A stretch of 64,000 bases of DNA from Phytophthora colocasiae (GCA_018806915.1 JAGKQI010000093.1:124001-188000), one strand, 5' to 3'; positions 51,945 to 63,889 are shown, counted from the first letter of the stretch. Notes: generated by a model from the letters alone, not told the origin. Program-made: numbers and translations.

Positions 51945-54900
51945 CTAGGTTGTCCATGTTGTCAGCCCCCACGCCTTCTGGAGCTTGCGCCCCATCATTG
52001 TCGTAAAATTCTTGATCGTAATTGTCAGGACCCCATCAGCTCCTTCTGGGGCATCGTGACTCCTACCAACCAGGCCGTCCCTATCGGCTCCGAGCTGATC
52101 ATCGTGACTTGATGAAACTTGAATTTGCTGTGCCTCTGTACTTTGAAAATGGGCTGGACTTCCAACAACTGGAGTCTCACCCAAGAGAAGCTCCTGAAAG
52201 CTCAAATTCCTCCGTCGCGAGCTTACCTCGGGTGGCTCAACCGTGGCAGCAATTGAATCGTTTGGTAACTCCTCTGTCGAACGGCGAATTCGAATACCCC
52301 TCTCTTCTCCAGTTGCGGAATATTCCTTCCATTCTTCCAGTTCGAATGCCAAATATTAAAGCAAGACACCGAATTTCCATCAGTCACATGCCGTGCTTTT
52401 GAACATAAAAACAGTCTCCCGCGATCGGAGGAACACTGCTGACAGTAATGGCGCGTTGTTCCTGCCAATCGACGCCTTCCATCTGAAGTTGTACGGCACA
52501 TGATGGAACAAACTTTGCAGACGCGAAACTTGAATTTCCCACCCGCAGTTTTATCTGTTGACACCAACACTCGATGACTCGAGCTAGCAATAGCGTAGGC
52601 AGTAGCAATCGAAGCCGACCGGTCCCTTGAGTCATCCACTGCAACAACTTCTTCAGTAATGTGTTCAGTTTCCAAGAAATCTTGGTCTTGGAGACCTAGG
52701 AGCTCCTCGTGGAGTTGGATCAGGAAGTTCGAGTGTGAAAGCGGTTTCTCTTCGATGGACTTTGCGTATAGACGGTGTACAATGAATGCGTTGATGATCG
52801 CAATGTCAAGAAGCCCGTAAAAAAGATTCTTGTAGTACTTTTTGGCGCGCATGACCATTTGAACAGAGTAACTAAACCAACCACATACAGTACCTCATGT
52901 CAGTAAAAATGAAATAAGCACTGCTCTACATTAAACTCACCGTTGCAGGCGTAATTGGTCGTGATTATCAACGCCACCCATGTACTTGTTGTAATTCACA
53001 ACAAACTCCGGACACGGAATAGTAGCGTACGTACCGTCCCTTTGCTTTCGTTGTACAGACGACCTTTTCGCCGAGACTCCAGTGGCCAGAAAATAACAAA
53101 TTTTTGAGTCTACCCACCTTGATGCGTACAATACTCCGTTTGTGGTGTTTCTTGCAAGCTTGTAGGACCCTCGAGGCATATTGCGTGATTGGCTCTTTTT
53201 TTTGTCTTGAAATTCTCCACAAAACCAAGCCGACTCGTGGACACTGTTCCGATATTGTAATACCCCATGTCCATCAGGCGAAAACTAAGCGATACTGATG
53301 AGTATTCTCGGTCCGTAACAACGATTCTTTTCTTCGAGCGATCTACTCGACGCTGTTCCCACAGGGCCTTCAAGTTACGGACGACAGCCATTGGCCCACT
53401 TCTCGTGTCAACAAATTGACTATCTTGCTTCTTGCCACAATAGACTTCGAATCTGTGATAAAGACGCACAAAGATCTAAGTAAATGACATCTGCTTGACA
53501 TACACCTAAACAGTATCATTCTGTACCTGGAGCAGTAGTGGGTTTCGCCACAGCAAACTGCGAACAGCTTTGTCCCGTACTTGTGCGGCTTATTCTTCAG
53601 AAAAAACACGAATTGTATTCCGCGAACTCCTTGACGGGATAACCATTTCATCGAACGCAACCCAACGCCCTAGCTCCATCGCACCCTTAAACGTATCTTG
53701 GAGAGTATCAATTACACTTCTAATTTTCCATGCCCGATCGGATTTTGCTCGTGGGTCCTCGTTGTCTGTGAAGTGGATGAACCTACCAACACGTCTCTAT
53801 TAGTACAGTACTGTACCAGGTAAAATGTCAACGTTGTCTCATCATTTATACCGGCAATTCATAATCCAGTTCTGAGCGCACGTTCGTACCTGTTAATCTC
53901 CTTAAAACGCAGTCGAGGCATGAATGGTGACCATGTCCCGGCGGGAATTGCCCCACGCGCCTGGGTTTTCCAATGATCTTCCATACGGGCTTTAATAGGG
54001 CAAACAGCTCTCGAAATGATCAACGCCAAGAAATGCGTTATTTCCGCTGCGGAAATCTCCTTGAACGAATCCAGGGCTCGTTCTTTCTCTCGGTACAACT
54101 TGCTTCGCAAAGCTTGATCATTCGTCTTGGCATTTATGACCAGCGACGCGGCTTGTAACCGTTGAGCGCGTGTTTGGCGCTCGTACAAATTGGTTTCATG
54201 CGCGATATCTCTCCAGAGGCGTTTCGGCATAAAATAAAAAAATAAATCCGTTGGCTTCATCGTTCGAGCTGCATCAATTGCTGATTGTTGTAAATGGGGA
54301 GGATCGTTCATAACATCACACATGCCATCCGTATTGGTATCGTCCACACCATCGCCGACATTCAGCTCCTCCCAACCGTTTATAGACATAGACCGCAGCA
54401 TTTCATCTGTTATATAATCTTGAGGTCCTGCGACAGCACGAATCTCCTCAGCAGTCTCAACAGAAAATTCATCTTCGTCATCTTCCTCGTTGACGATGAT
54501 ATTTTTCTGTGGTTTCTTCGTCAGAACCGTCATCACTCTCACTAGCGCAATAATCAGAGGCTAAAAACTCATGATCGTTGTCAAGGCCTTCATTTGCTAC
54601 ATCGATACGAAATGGACGGGTCCGTGGCGCCTTCAACAGCGATTTCGGCCTACTGTGGCTGACCGTTGGTCTTTTCTTCCGAAAAAGGTTGCTCGAATTA
54701 GTTTCACTCCTCGCTTCTTCGTCTACCTTGGTCTCCTCGTCGTTGGTGTTTTCCTCCCGATAATCAGGAAAATCAAATTCATAATTGGGGTTCGAGTTTT
54801 CTTGAACTCCCCGTAATTCGTCTGCATTGCTGACAATCCGTTGAGATCTGTCGATTCTGTTTGGAGAGGGATCTAATGTCCGTGCGTCTTGGTTTATATC

Positions 54901-55626
54901 AGTTGGGGTGGCCACCGGGACAGTTGTAGAATTGGTTGTACTGTGGTTTTCTGTGACATTGGCAACAGAAACCTGTATACTTGCCGCTGGATGAGCTTTC
55001 TGTTGACGACGTCGGAATGCCGCCAGGACTTCGGGACAGTTCATGTTTGATCCAGCGATCCAACTGGACTCCGTATACCCTTTCCATTTGACTAGGTAAT
55101 GAGGTAATCCAAAACGAAATCTCTCTCGAAGGATTGCTTCCACTTCGTACTCTTTCTCCTGAGAAGTACCTGTACATTATCACCGATGACCAACAGTTCA
55201 GTCAGAGAATAATGCACTCGAAGACAATATCATTAGCTACCTTTTGACGCTTTCTGTTTCACGGAGCTCTCGGAGCTTGCTGTCGCTTTCGGGCTCGCAG
55301 CTTTCTTCTTGGAAGCACGGGCACGTTTTAGCTGCTCTTCGTTAAATTGTTGCAGAAGCCTGGGGCACGTAAGATTGATTCCGGCTCCCATGTAGTGTCA
55401 TTGTAACCCTTCCATTTTACATGATACTTTGGCTTTCCCGACACGATTTTCATATCGATAATACGTTCCACTTCGTACTCTTCATCTACGAACAAGCATT
55501 CGATTAGAACTGCCAACGACGCAAGAGTTGTGTCTGCGTACCAGATATTTCATCGGGCCGAGTAGCTCTCCGCCGGCTCGTGCGAGACGACTGGGGATCT
55601 TCTCTCTCCTTGCGCTTGCGCGGCAT
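51945..55626 (-). mobile_element. piggyBac transposase gene with two N-terminal chromodomains (frameshifted)
   Basis: Exon 1 starts at the ATG at 55626 (MPRKRKERED), donor GTACGC at 55541; a 56-nt intron leads in frame to chromodomain 1 (YEVERIIDMKI ... YHVKWKGYNDTTWEP). After one frame slip, a second intron (before ~55176) leads to chromodomain 2 (YEVEAILRERF ... YLVKWKGYTESSW). An acidic linker follows. The transposase begins near 54400: FFYFMPKRLWRDIAHETN, then, over introns near 53800-53890, 53460-53530 and 52872-52940, the catalytic pieces VAFDEMVIPS (D1), VVTDREYSSVSL (D2) and GGVDNHDQLRLQRYS (D3), KPHKYGTKLFAV, and a Cys-rich C-terminus (CKVCSIMC ... CQQC ... CF-x-x-WH). Single-base shifts occur near 55390, 54500, 53590, 53200 and 52330. 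No terminal repeats or TTAA pair were found. Confidence 0.85.
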
Positions 55627-55736
55627 GACCACCTTAGAATCCTGAATTGAATGCAAGTGGTATCCGGACAGTTTTTTTGCACTTACACTTACAATCACGT
55701 AATGAGATCCAAAATATCCGGATACGGCGTAACTAT

Positions 55737-55750
55737 ACTGGTATACCAGT
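55737..55750. promoter_or_regulatory. Perfect palindrome ACTGGTATACCAGT upstream of the chromodomain-transposase
   Basis: A 14-bp perfect palindrome 111 bp before the ATG at 55626. Half sites ACTGGTATAC also occur in the promoters near 24380 and 31543. A promoter element is likely, but the factor is unknown. Confidence 0.5.
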
Positions 55751-55767
55751 AATCGACGTCAGCATTA

Positions 55768-55878
55768 GAGGCAAATATACTAGTTTCACTAAAGAAAACA
55801 ATCCAATAGTGAAACTAGTATATTTACCTCTATCGACGTGGACTCTTTGAGAGAGGTGAATATACTAGTTTCACTATA
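55768..55878. repeat. Three-copy inverted/direct repeat cluster
   Basis: GAGGCAAATATACTAGTTTC (from 55768) is repeated inverted at 55807-55830 and again direct at 55853-55878. The first pair can form a 24-bp hairpin with a 15-bp loop. The block ATCGACGT occurs before copy 1 and after copy 2. This may be stacked ends of small TA-rich elements. Confidence 0.8.
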
Positions 55879-55996
55879 GGTCGTGGCCGTCCATAAATGT
55901 AAAAGTTTATATGTCGGCTACAATCTGCAACAATAAAACTACTACGTAGCTGCAATCCATGTGCGATACTAGTACGATTCAAGCGACGAGCTGTAA

Positions 55997-57006
55997 CTAG
56001 TCATAGCGCCTATAGTTCTCCCCGATGCAAATCTCGCCACTGTCCTCGCAATAAAAGGTCTTGGGAGGCAATTCGTGCCACACTGACTCCGTCGGGTAAT
56101 CTTGCGTTGGGAAGTTCTTGCACTTTTCGCATTTGCACAGCCCTTGGAACTCGGCTTTTTGATAGCTCGTATGCGATGATATCCACACCGTTCATAGCGT
56201 CCATCAAGAAACAAATCAAATTGTGTTCTCTCTCCAGCTGACGTCCCTCCCGGCGATGTTCATCAATCTCTTCTGCATCCACGAAAATGTCTGCCTGCAT
56301 GCGAATATAATGCTCGACATGAGCGTCGAGTTCCTGTCTTTCTTGGTCGATATAGTCGTTTAGAAACCTCAACCGAGTTTTAATCTGCTCTCGAGTTATC
56401 TATTTTTTCATTCAGTAGTTAGTAAACCGTCAAATTGTAAGAACATACAGGGAATACCTTCGACAAACTCATTGATGTGTCCAACCACTGCAGCATCCAA
56501 AGGTAATCATGCTCGTCGAATGCGTACAAGTTCCATACCCCAACATACACATCATACATTTGCTTGACGGGCAATGAAGTAACGAAGTCGTCGATGTCGC
56601 TGGAGTTTTGTGCCTATTTATCAGACAAAGCGTTACCAAAAACAGCGATAACATTAACGTCTCCAATCATGCACGTACACGTCCTTCGGCAGGTTCCTTT
56701 GAAGTAAACAGGATACAACGCGTCGAACGAGATCTCGTCGGTGCTACTAAAGAACGAAAGAGCCTATCGTTTCAAACAAGTTAGATAAATGCTTTAAAAG
56801 CTGAATATGTACAATTTACCTCGGTTCTAAACTCGTCCTTTTCGCGGAAGTTGTACAGGCGCTTGCCATCAGAAGCAAAGGATCTTGATGGGTCTTCTAT
56901 CTGTCGACAGCAACAAATGATACCAGGGGTTACCCAATTGCAGATTATGCAAATTGAAGTGAGTGCATACTTCAAACTGCTCTGCTTTCGGCCGAAAGTC
57001 ACGCAT
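55997..57006 (-). pseudogene. Multi-exon gene of unknown function, frameshifted
   Basis: From an ATG at 57006 (MRDFRPKAEQFE), donor GTATGC leads over a ~70-nt intron to IEDPSRSFASDGKRLYNFRE, then further exons (ALSFFSSTDEISFDALYPVY; AQNSSDIDDFVTSLPVKQMY ... WMLQWLDTSMSLSK) and a helical part (RFLNDYIDQERQELDAHVEH). The frame then slips in a run of A near 56158; the other frame gives a zinc-like C-terminus, CKCEKCKNFP ... FYCEDSGEICIGENYRRYD. The function is unknown. It may be a gene of the same mobile region. Confidence 0.5.
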
Positions 57007-57640
57007 GGCTCCTCAACAGCAAAACGAAGAATGAAAGGCGTCCCATGCTAAAGATTTTGGCAGCTGCTCGAAGTGCCACTAACTTTTTTTTCGAAAGATA
57101 CTGACCGTGGGCTCACCGTCAGGCACAAGTCAGACGCAGCCTGTGTCAGTACTGTCTGTGCTAACGCCTCTACCAACTACAAATGTCAACGATGGTTTAC
57201 CATTGACCTGGCCAATACTCAGTACTCAAGAAAGTTTATCATTAACCTGTAAAATACTAAACTCAAGGTAAACACAACAGTTACCAGTCGCTGACAAGGA
57301 AAAGTTACCACTGCTAACGTCGAGCAGCATAGCAGGTAATATCAGCGTTGTGACCAGTAGGGCTCAAGCGGCGTAACGGGTAGCGTTGTACTGAAAAGAC
57401 ACAAGACTGTGAGTGTATTTCCATTCCTCAGAAGTTCCATCGACTTGCTCCTCGTCCAAAACCTCCTGTTCCTCTGCACTCCAAGAGTACAACTTCCTCC
57501 ACCAATTCTAACGTCCAAAGCTCTTAAAACCCAAGAAAAACTGAAGGTTCGGCTTGGGGTACAGAATCCTCAAATCCCCATCGACGAAAGTCTGGAAGAA
57601 CTTTTCTTGTGGCGTTTGATCCGGCACCAAGTAGGGCTCC

Positions 57641-58715
57641 AGCAAGGGTAGCGTAGCAGATCGTCGCAGCGTACCAGGTAGAACAGCCTAGTAGGTAGGG
57701 CAGCGTAGCAGGTTATAGCAGCATTGCGACCAGTAGGGCTCCAGCAACGTAACGGGTAGCGTAGCAGATCGTCGACCAGCGTACCAGGTAGAACAGCCTA
57801 GTAGGTAGGGCAGCGTAGCAGGTTATAGCAGCATTGAGACCAGGTTCGAGTAGCGTAGCAGGTTATAGCAGCATTGTGACCAGTAGGGCTCAAGCAGCGT
57901 AACGGGTAGCGTAGCAGCCAGTAGAACGTCGAGTAGCGTAGCAGCCAGCAAAGGTCGAGCAGCGTAGTCAGCAATTTCGTGTAGTGCACGTCGAGCAGGG
58001 CGTCAGGACATTGGGTAATGGGGGACTTGAGGGGGGCTTGGTGAAATTGAAAATGAGGCTCCGCTTTGCGATTCTTACCGCGAGGATCGCGCACATGAGG
58101 TTGGCTAGAGCTTCAACTTGCTGGCCAATTAGCACTCGTCATTTTTACGCTAGCGCCTCTTATTGGCGGAATCGTCAGAGCGAACCCGCCGGGGAAAAGC
58201 TTGGCTTGGAAAAGCGCGCGGAAACACGTATAGTGGGCCTTGCGACCGCGTAGGAATCATGTTGGCTTTAACATATGATTACTATAATACTCACACTATA
58301 CTATTGATATTACTATACGTGGCGAAGAGTGCGTTTGTACTTGCGATAGTATGAACCCTGACAATAAAATGTCAACTGCGAAGAAACGTCGACTTGAGAT
58401 TTCAATTATCAGCGATGGTCTGCATTTCACTCACTTTCTGTAGTCCGCCATGGGGACGATGATTAAACGCAGTTGCAGTAGTTAGTGGTAGTTCACGGGT
58501 GGCACGACCGTGCAGAAGCCGCCCGGAAAAATTGACCGTTTTGAAGTTGTTGCTAGAACTTCACAGCCGGCTACGAAAGCGCATTCAGGGACGTGGGCAC
58601 CCACGTTGAAGCTCCCAGTCCGGCTCGGCGTGGCTTTAGTGTCATAGACCTCTATCGATGATACCGCAGCCAAGACTGCTGCCTCATGTTGTGAGGATGT
58701 TTAACTTTATCGATG
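57641..58715. repeat. Left inverted arm with minisatellite
   Basis: The outer part is a minisatellite of GCGTAGCAGGTTATAGCAG-, AGTAGGGCTCCAGCA- and GTACCAGGTAGAACAG-type blocks. The inner ~700 bp is unique sequence ending TTAACTTTATCGATG. The arm is repeated inverted at 60501-61535 with only small indels. Frames in it have no coding character. Confidence 0.85.
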
Positions 58716-60500
58716 TTCATACACAGTCGCCTTGCACCTATGCTACTACGTTTGTATCAATTCTAACTTCGCGGAAATCCATATGCGTTGTCTTCGAAGG
58801 TTTGCGTTCGGGCTCAAAACCCAAACACGTAAGCACTTGATTAACCGCTTCGCCGTCAATGTTCCAATCCGATGAGTGTCGAAACAAGACATGATAATGG
58901 CTTCAAAAGGAAGCCTGCATATTCGGGATACTTGGCGCCACCGCTTGTTTCGCCGAAGTAAATGTCGTTGTGCAGCCTCCACGTTGCGTGGTCGCAGTGT
59001 GTATTTTTCCAGTGTATCAACAAGATCTCGTGATCTTCTCTCCGGCCTCTGGCAATATCGCTGTTGCCACAGAGAATACCGCAGAGAATAGAGGCGCAAT
59101 TCAACTACGACATCGACTAAGACAAAGACAATTCGCAATGTGACACAACGACAGCGTTATGACCATGGCAACACCTAGACGTGATGAGGTATATTGAGTT
59201 ACTTCCAAAGAGTCCTACAGACCTAGACTGGTCTAAGGACCGGTACAAGTCCAACCTTGGATGGCCGAGCCGTCTAATTTCCGACCGGGGAGATCCAGGA
59301 CAAACTCTACAACGAAATAGCGACAGCGACTACGACTACGACTACGACTACGACGATACGGACCTTCGTGCATTCGCCGAAGGCTTAAGATGGCCGGAGG
59401 ATCTGCTGCGCTGTTACCAAAGCCTCTTGGACGTCTCAGTGTATCAGATGATGACCCGGCGGCCTTCGGCGTCGCTTGCGTACGCTGTCTGTGTTCGCTG
59501 ACCTTCAGTGTCAGTACTCGCAATTTGAACGTATGCTCTGTGTCATTATCGTTCGTTTGGGTATCGAAAGCCCTAGCACTGCGAGAGGTTGGCTCTGGAA
59601 CCATTTTCGACGTGGTTCCATGAAACCTGGGCAACACTGGTATAAATACAGTCCCGGACCTAGTGGAGCTAGGCGTTTTTTTAAGGACGTAAGCTCGGAG
59701 AGCTAGTACTCGGTGGCTGACGCAGGACTTGCGGGTAACATGCTGCTACCAAGCCAGCTTCCACTTCCACTGGTAAGGATACGTCTAGTGACAAGATGTC
59801 GTCCTCGACTCTTAAGATCAAGAGTAGTTCGGTAACCCCAAATACTCAGTTGTGACAGTCTAGTCTTATATTTCTCCAAGAACACAAAGCCTTACAAAAA
59901 CATTTGACGCAACTACAACCTCCAGCAGGCTCGCAATCTGCCTCGCTGAGTGACCGGCTACATTCTACTCATCATATCCCTGAATCTACCACTGGTTCGC
60001 GAGCCGTTGCTGAAAAAAATGAAACGACATTTCCAACACTAGCGCGTTAGATAGATGAATGCGCATCCAAAGTCATATTGGGACATTGGGCATCGAAAAC
60101 CCAACGCTGTTAGCCTAAAACTGCATGCACGTGGCGAACCCTCGTTATCATAGTTGTTTGGGCCAGCGTGCAGTTTAGTCATTGACCCACAGCACAGCAT
60201 CAAAACCTTTAACCATCTTTAACATACACATCCACTTACAAATTTTGTATTCTCGTGAACGTCACGAGAATACACAAACCTTGATTCAACGTGGAGAACG
60301 CGACTAAAACGCAAGGATGATTACGTCCCCGCTAAAAGTTAATCAACTTCTCTCTTCTTCTCTGTGGTAGATTCCGGACTATGATTAATATGGTATAAGC
60401 TGGTTTAAAAGCAGAAGATCTTCAGCGGCATGTTGTCTTTCTGTACCAGCACTACTAATGAAATTCATACGACGCACTCTGCAGACTGGACAGGGCGTCC
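58716..60500. other. Loop of the foldback-like element
   Basis: 1785 bp between the arms. The minus frame at 58746-59138 is the longest here and shows no recognised domain. A (GACTAC)n microsatellite lies at 59328-59354. There is no transposase motif. It probably holds degraded DNA. Confidence 0.5.
59328..59354. repeat. (GACTAC)n microsatellite
   Basis: Four and a half perfect GACTAC units, encoding alternating Asp-Tyr in the plus frame. Simple slippage repeat. Confidence 0.9.
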
Positions 60501-61640
60501 ATCGATAAAGTTAAACATCCTCACAACATGAGGCAGCAGTCTTGGCTGCGGTATCATCGATAGAGGTCTATGACACTAAAGCCACGCCGAGCCGGACTGG
60601 GAGCTTCAACGTGGGTGCCCACGTCCCTGAATGCGCTTTCGTAGCCGGCTGTGAAGTTCTAGCAACAACTTCAAAACGGTCAATTTTTCCGGGCGTCTTC
60701 TGCACGGTCGTGCCACCCGTGAACTACCACTAACTACTGCAACTGCGTTTAATCATCGTCCCCATGGCGGACTACAGAAAGTGAGTGAAATGCAGACCAT
60801 CGCTGATAATTGAAATCTCAAGTCGACGTTTCTTCGCAGTTGACATTTTATTGTCAGGGTTCATACTATCGCAAGTACAAACGCACTCTTCGCCACGTAT
60901 AGTAATATCAATAGTATAGTGTGAGTATTATAGTAATCATATGTTGAGGTTGAACTTGAAGCCAACATGATTCCTACGCGGTCGCAAGGCCCACTATACG
61001 TGTTTCCGCGCGCTTTTCCAAGCCGCTTTTCCCCGGCGGGTTCGCTCTGACGATTCCGCCAATAAGAGGCGCTAGCGTAAAATGACGAGTGCTAATTGGC
61101 CAGCAAGTTGAAGCTCTAGCCAACCTCATGTGCGCGATCCTCGCGGTAAGAATCGCAAAGCGGAGCCTCATTTTCAATTTCACCAAGCCCTCAAGTCCCC
61201 ATTACCCAATGTCCTGACGCCCTGCTCGACGTGCACTACACGAAATTGCTGACTACGCTGCTCGACCTTTGCTGGCTGCTACGCTACTCGACGTTCTACT
61301 GGCTGCTACGCTACCCGTTACGCTGCTTGAGCCCTACTGGTCACAATGCTGCTATAACCTGCTACGCTACTCGAACCTGGTCGCAATGCTGCTATAACCT
61401 GCTACGCTGCCCTACCTACTAGGCTGTTCTACCTGGTACGCTGGTCGACGATCTGCTACGCTACCCGTTACGTTGCTGGAGCCCTACTGGTCACAATGCT
61501 GCTATAACCTGCTACGCTGCCCTACCTACTAGGCTGTTCTACCTGGTACGCTGCTCGACGTTCTGCTACGCAACCCTTACGCTACACCATCACAATGCTG
61601 CTTTAACCTGCTACGCTGCCCGGCGTTCTGCTGTGTAGTT
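60501..61640. repeat. Right inverted arm with minisatellite
   Basis: Reverse complement of the left arm from 60501 (CATCGATAAAGTTAAACATC) through the unique section to ~61230, then the same minisatellite blocks (CTGCTATAACCTGCTACGCTG, TACCTGGTACGCTG) to ~61640. The last ~100 bp are only partly paired with the left arm because block order differs. Confidence 0.85.
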
Positions 61641-62033
61641 GCGCTAGGGAAAGTTTTTGTGGCTGCTGACGGCTTCGATTCCCTGTCAGCTGATCAGCTC
61701 GAGGTGTAGTGCTTACCTTGAGTTTAGTACTACAGTAGTAGTATTTGAGAGGTCAATGATAAGTTGTTCCCGAGCACAAAGAAGACGAAGCTGCGGCTGA
61801 AGATGTCGGAGATCGCGAGAATTCTCGACCAAGCGAGAACATTCCCGCCCAGAAGCCTGTTACTCCTCGAAAGAGTGCCAACCACCAGGAGGCTGAAGAA
61901 GACAATGAATTGACACCCAGTAAAAAGAAGGTTGCACGAGAGGATCCTCACGCTCCTGAGCGAGCATCCTTTCTCGTACCACCCGACGTGATACATCCAA
62001 GTCTCTCTATCCTCTACTTCCCAAAACGAGGCA

Positions 62034-62403
62034 GCACGAGGCAACATCGAAGGCTCAAGCTCAGTATCTCCGGTATAAACTCTCACTGAAGAATCACTTA
62101 CTGGAACTACGCCAGCGAGAGACCTCTCAGCGACAGCACTTGGAACGTGCGTACAAGTCTGGGGAGCATGTGGCAAACGTCGACAAGATTCGGTTTTGTC
62201 GGTTCGAGCAAGATGTGCGTTTGCACCGCATTGCTATTGGGCTGGAGGCCAAGAACGAAGAAGAGAAGCAGCTACGACAAGCCATGAGCCACCTGCTCGA
62301 TCTGGAGAAGGAGAAGCTCAGGGAAGAACACCGCGTGACGGCGTCAGTGCTTATTATATATCTCGAGTTTAGTACTACTGTAGTATTGATAGGTCAATGG
62401 TAA
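62034..62403 (+). pseudogene. Captured coiled-coil gene fragment
   Basis: An open plus reading contains QAQYLRYKLSLKNHLLELRQ, RFEQDVRLHRIAIGLEAKN and LRQAMSHLLDLEKEKLREEH and runs into the outer inverted end of the foldback-like element. No ATG is present in the open part. It resembles the charged helical tail of a host gene or TE ORF. It lies between the two inverted-end sequences on the right, so it may be cargo. Confidence 0.4.
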
Positions 62404-63098
62404 AACATCATCGACATGGTGTTGGAAGGTCCAAAGATAAATCGTAGATGTACAGGCAAAACATTTAGATCGGGCAGTCATTCAATGGCGAGCGTTGAAA
62501 GGATCTACTTTCTTTCGGCACGACAACAAAAATATTTGAATCGATGGCGGATCAACATCGTCACTAAACGCGTCCTTTTAAGCAGATTTTATGCTGTGTT
62601 TACTTTCGCAAGGTAGGTTTTAGAATTTTATGCTACTTTTTGTGCTTCAAACTGTCAACAGCAAGACAACGGTGTCATTCGAGATGGCGACGATACCTGC
62701 AGGGCCGAGGGCGCATCGTCCAAGGGCACAACCGAGTGGCGTCCACGACGGCTGGTCAGACCAAGGTTGAGGCATGCGAAGAAGTCGTCCAAGCACAAGT
62801 CGTCATGCACTAAATCTGGCATATAGACGTACCAAGTTGACGTGGTGTGCTCACGCCTATATCTCTACGCGTTAGAGGGAGCATGAATATAAAGTCTTGT
62901 ATGCAAATACGCTATGTGAAGAGTTGACATCGTCATTACTAAACTCAATATAAATACGTCTTTTAATGTCAATGTTGTTCTGCCATCGATGTAAATTAAT
63001 GTTGTCAACTGTATTGCTAACAATAAAACGTAAAAAAAGCCTTGATAGCCAGTACATTGCCGTACTTCCGGAGATTGTTGCACTGCGTGTCTCCAACG
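62404..63098. other. No supported gene
   Basis: Diffuse repeat-like sequence: CATCGTCA-TAAAC-CGTC-TTTTAA blocks recur near 62554 and 62928. No reading frame of note. Confidence 0.35.
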
Positions 63099-63889
63099 CT
63101 ATTGAGGAACAACAGTGTAGAAATGTGCTACTTCAGCCACCTCAGGTTCCGCCGCTTGAAAATCACGGTAAAGGTTGCACAACAACTCATCTGGTAGCGG
63201 GTCATCCGCGCGTTGATTTAATTTTTTCGCGTGCTCGAAATCATCGCAAAGAAAACTCACCACGTAAGTCTTCCCTTCAAGTCCACAATCGCTCCAACAC
63301 GAATTTGCCATTGTCTCCACGAACTCCCATTCCACTTGAGAAATGTGCGAACTGTCAACGATCACCACTTCGGCGCTTTGAAGCTCAGCTCTAAATACGC
63401 CGTGCATGTTCCTATCACACCGATCATTCGCCACCATCAGCGCTGTTTCTCTGAGCATACGGAATTCGTCATTGCTCTCCTTCTTCGGTTTTGGTGCAGA
63501 CGTTCCCGTTTCTGGTGCTGGGTCAAGCTTAGATACTTCTTCTTCACGTTCAGCTTCTCCTTCTTCTTCATCATCCTGGACAATCAATGACTATGCACCC
63601 CATTCATCTTGCTGAGGGGTGAATATACGCACGATCCGTGCATTGCTCACGGTGTCCTCTGCGAATGCATTTACAAACGCACGTCGAAGCATCTCGGCGA
63701 ACTTTGTCTTCCCGCTTCCAGGCAACCCACGTAGCACGACAACACACGACCCATAGGACCATGTTTTGTTGTCAATAAAGTCGTGAACGATGGACAATGC
63801 CACGTCCTCCACGCGCCAGCTCCAATCCATACCTCGGTTGTAGTTGGACCAATGCAGGAAAAAATGAAAGTGGCATCCCCAATTCTTTC
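63099..63889 (-). pseudogene. P-loop kinase-like gene (N4BP2L-type) with an in-frame stop
   Basis: One minus frame, open from ~63889, contains MDWSWRVEDVALSIVHDFID and Walker A VVVLRGLPGSGKTKFAEML, then a TAG at 63588-63590, and continues in the same frame with an acidic insert and LRETALMVANDRCDRNMHGV, VVIVDSSHISQVEWEFVETM and LCDDFEHAKKLNQRADDPLP. This is the layout of NEDD4-binding-protein-2-like AAA_33 proteins (polynucleotide kinase-like). Only the single stop disrupts it. The 5' end is not resolved: the ATG at 63830 is internal to the open frame, and a TGA lies upstream near 63890. The last ~110 bp of the window show nothing further. Confidence 0.65.

Larger units (their letters stand above)
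57197..62403. mobile_element. Foldback-like element with long composite inverted arms
   Basis: Outer inverted ends: TTACCATTGACCT...AATACT..AGTACT at 57197-57230 matches the reverse complement of 62362-62403. A second, inner pair of similar sequence lies at ~57236-57265 and ~61718-61762. Inside come minisatellite-bearing inverted arms (~57641-58715 and 60501-61535) around a 1.79-kb loop. The total is 5.2 kb. Long inverted repeats with tandem subrepeats and no transposase are the mark of foldback (FB/Galileo-type) elements. No target-site duplication was found, and the left arm has a ~250-bp insertion (57395-57640). Confidence 0.7.

Noticed and set aside
55569..55626. Chromodomain 1 as an independent small gene starting near 55516
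   Set aside because: The splice from the ATG at 55626 is in frame and creates a better N-terminus, and the second chromodomain follows through a phase-compatible intron.
58482..58673. 63-residue frame repeated inverted at 60542-60733
   Set aside because: Conserved only because both lie in the inverted arms; no coding signal or start context.
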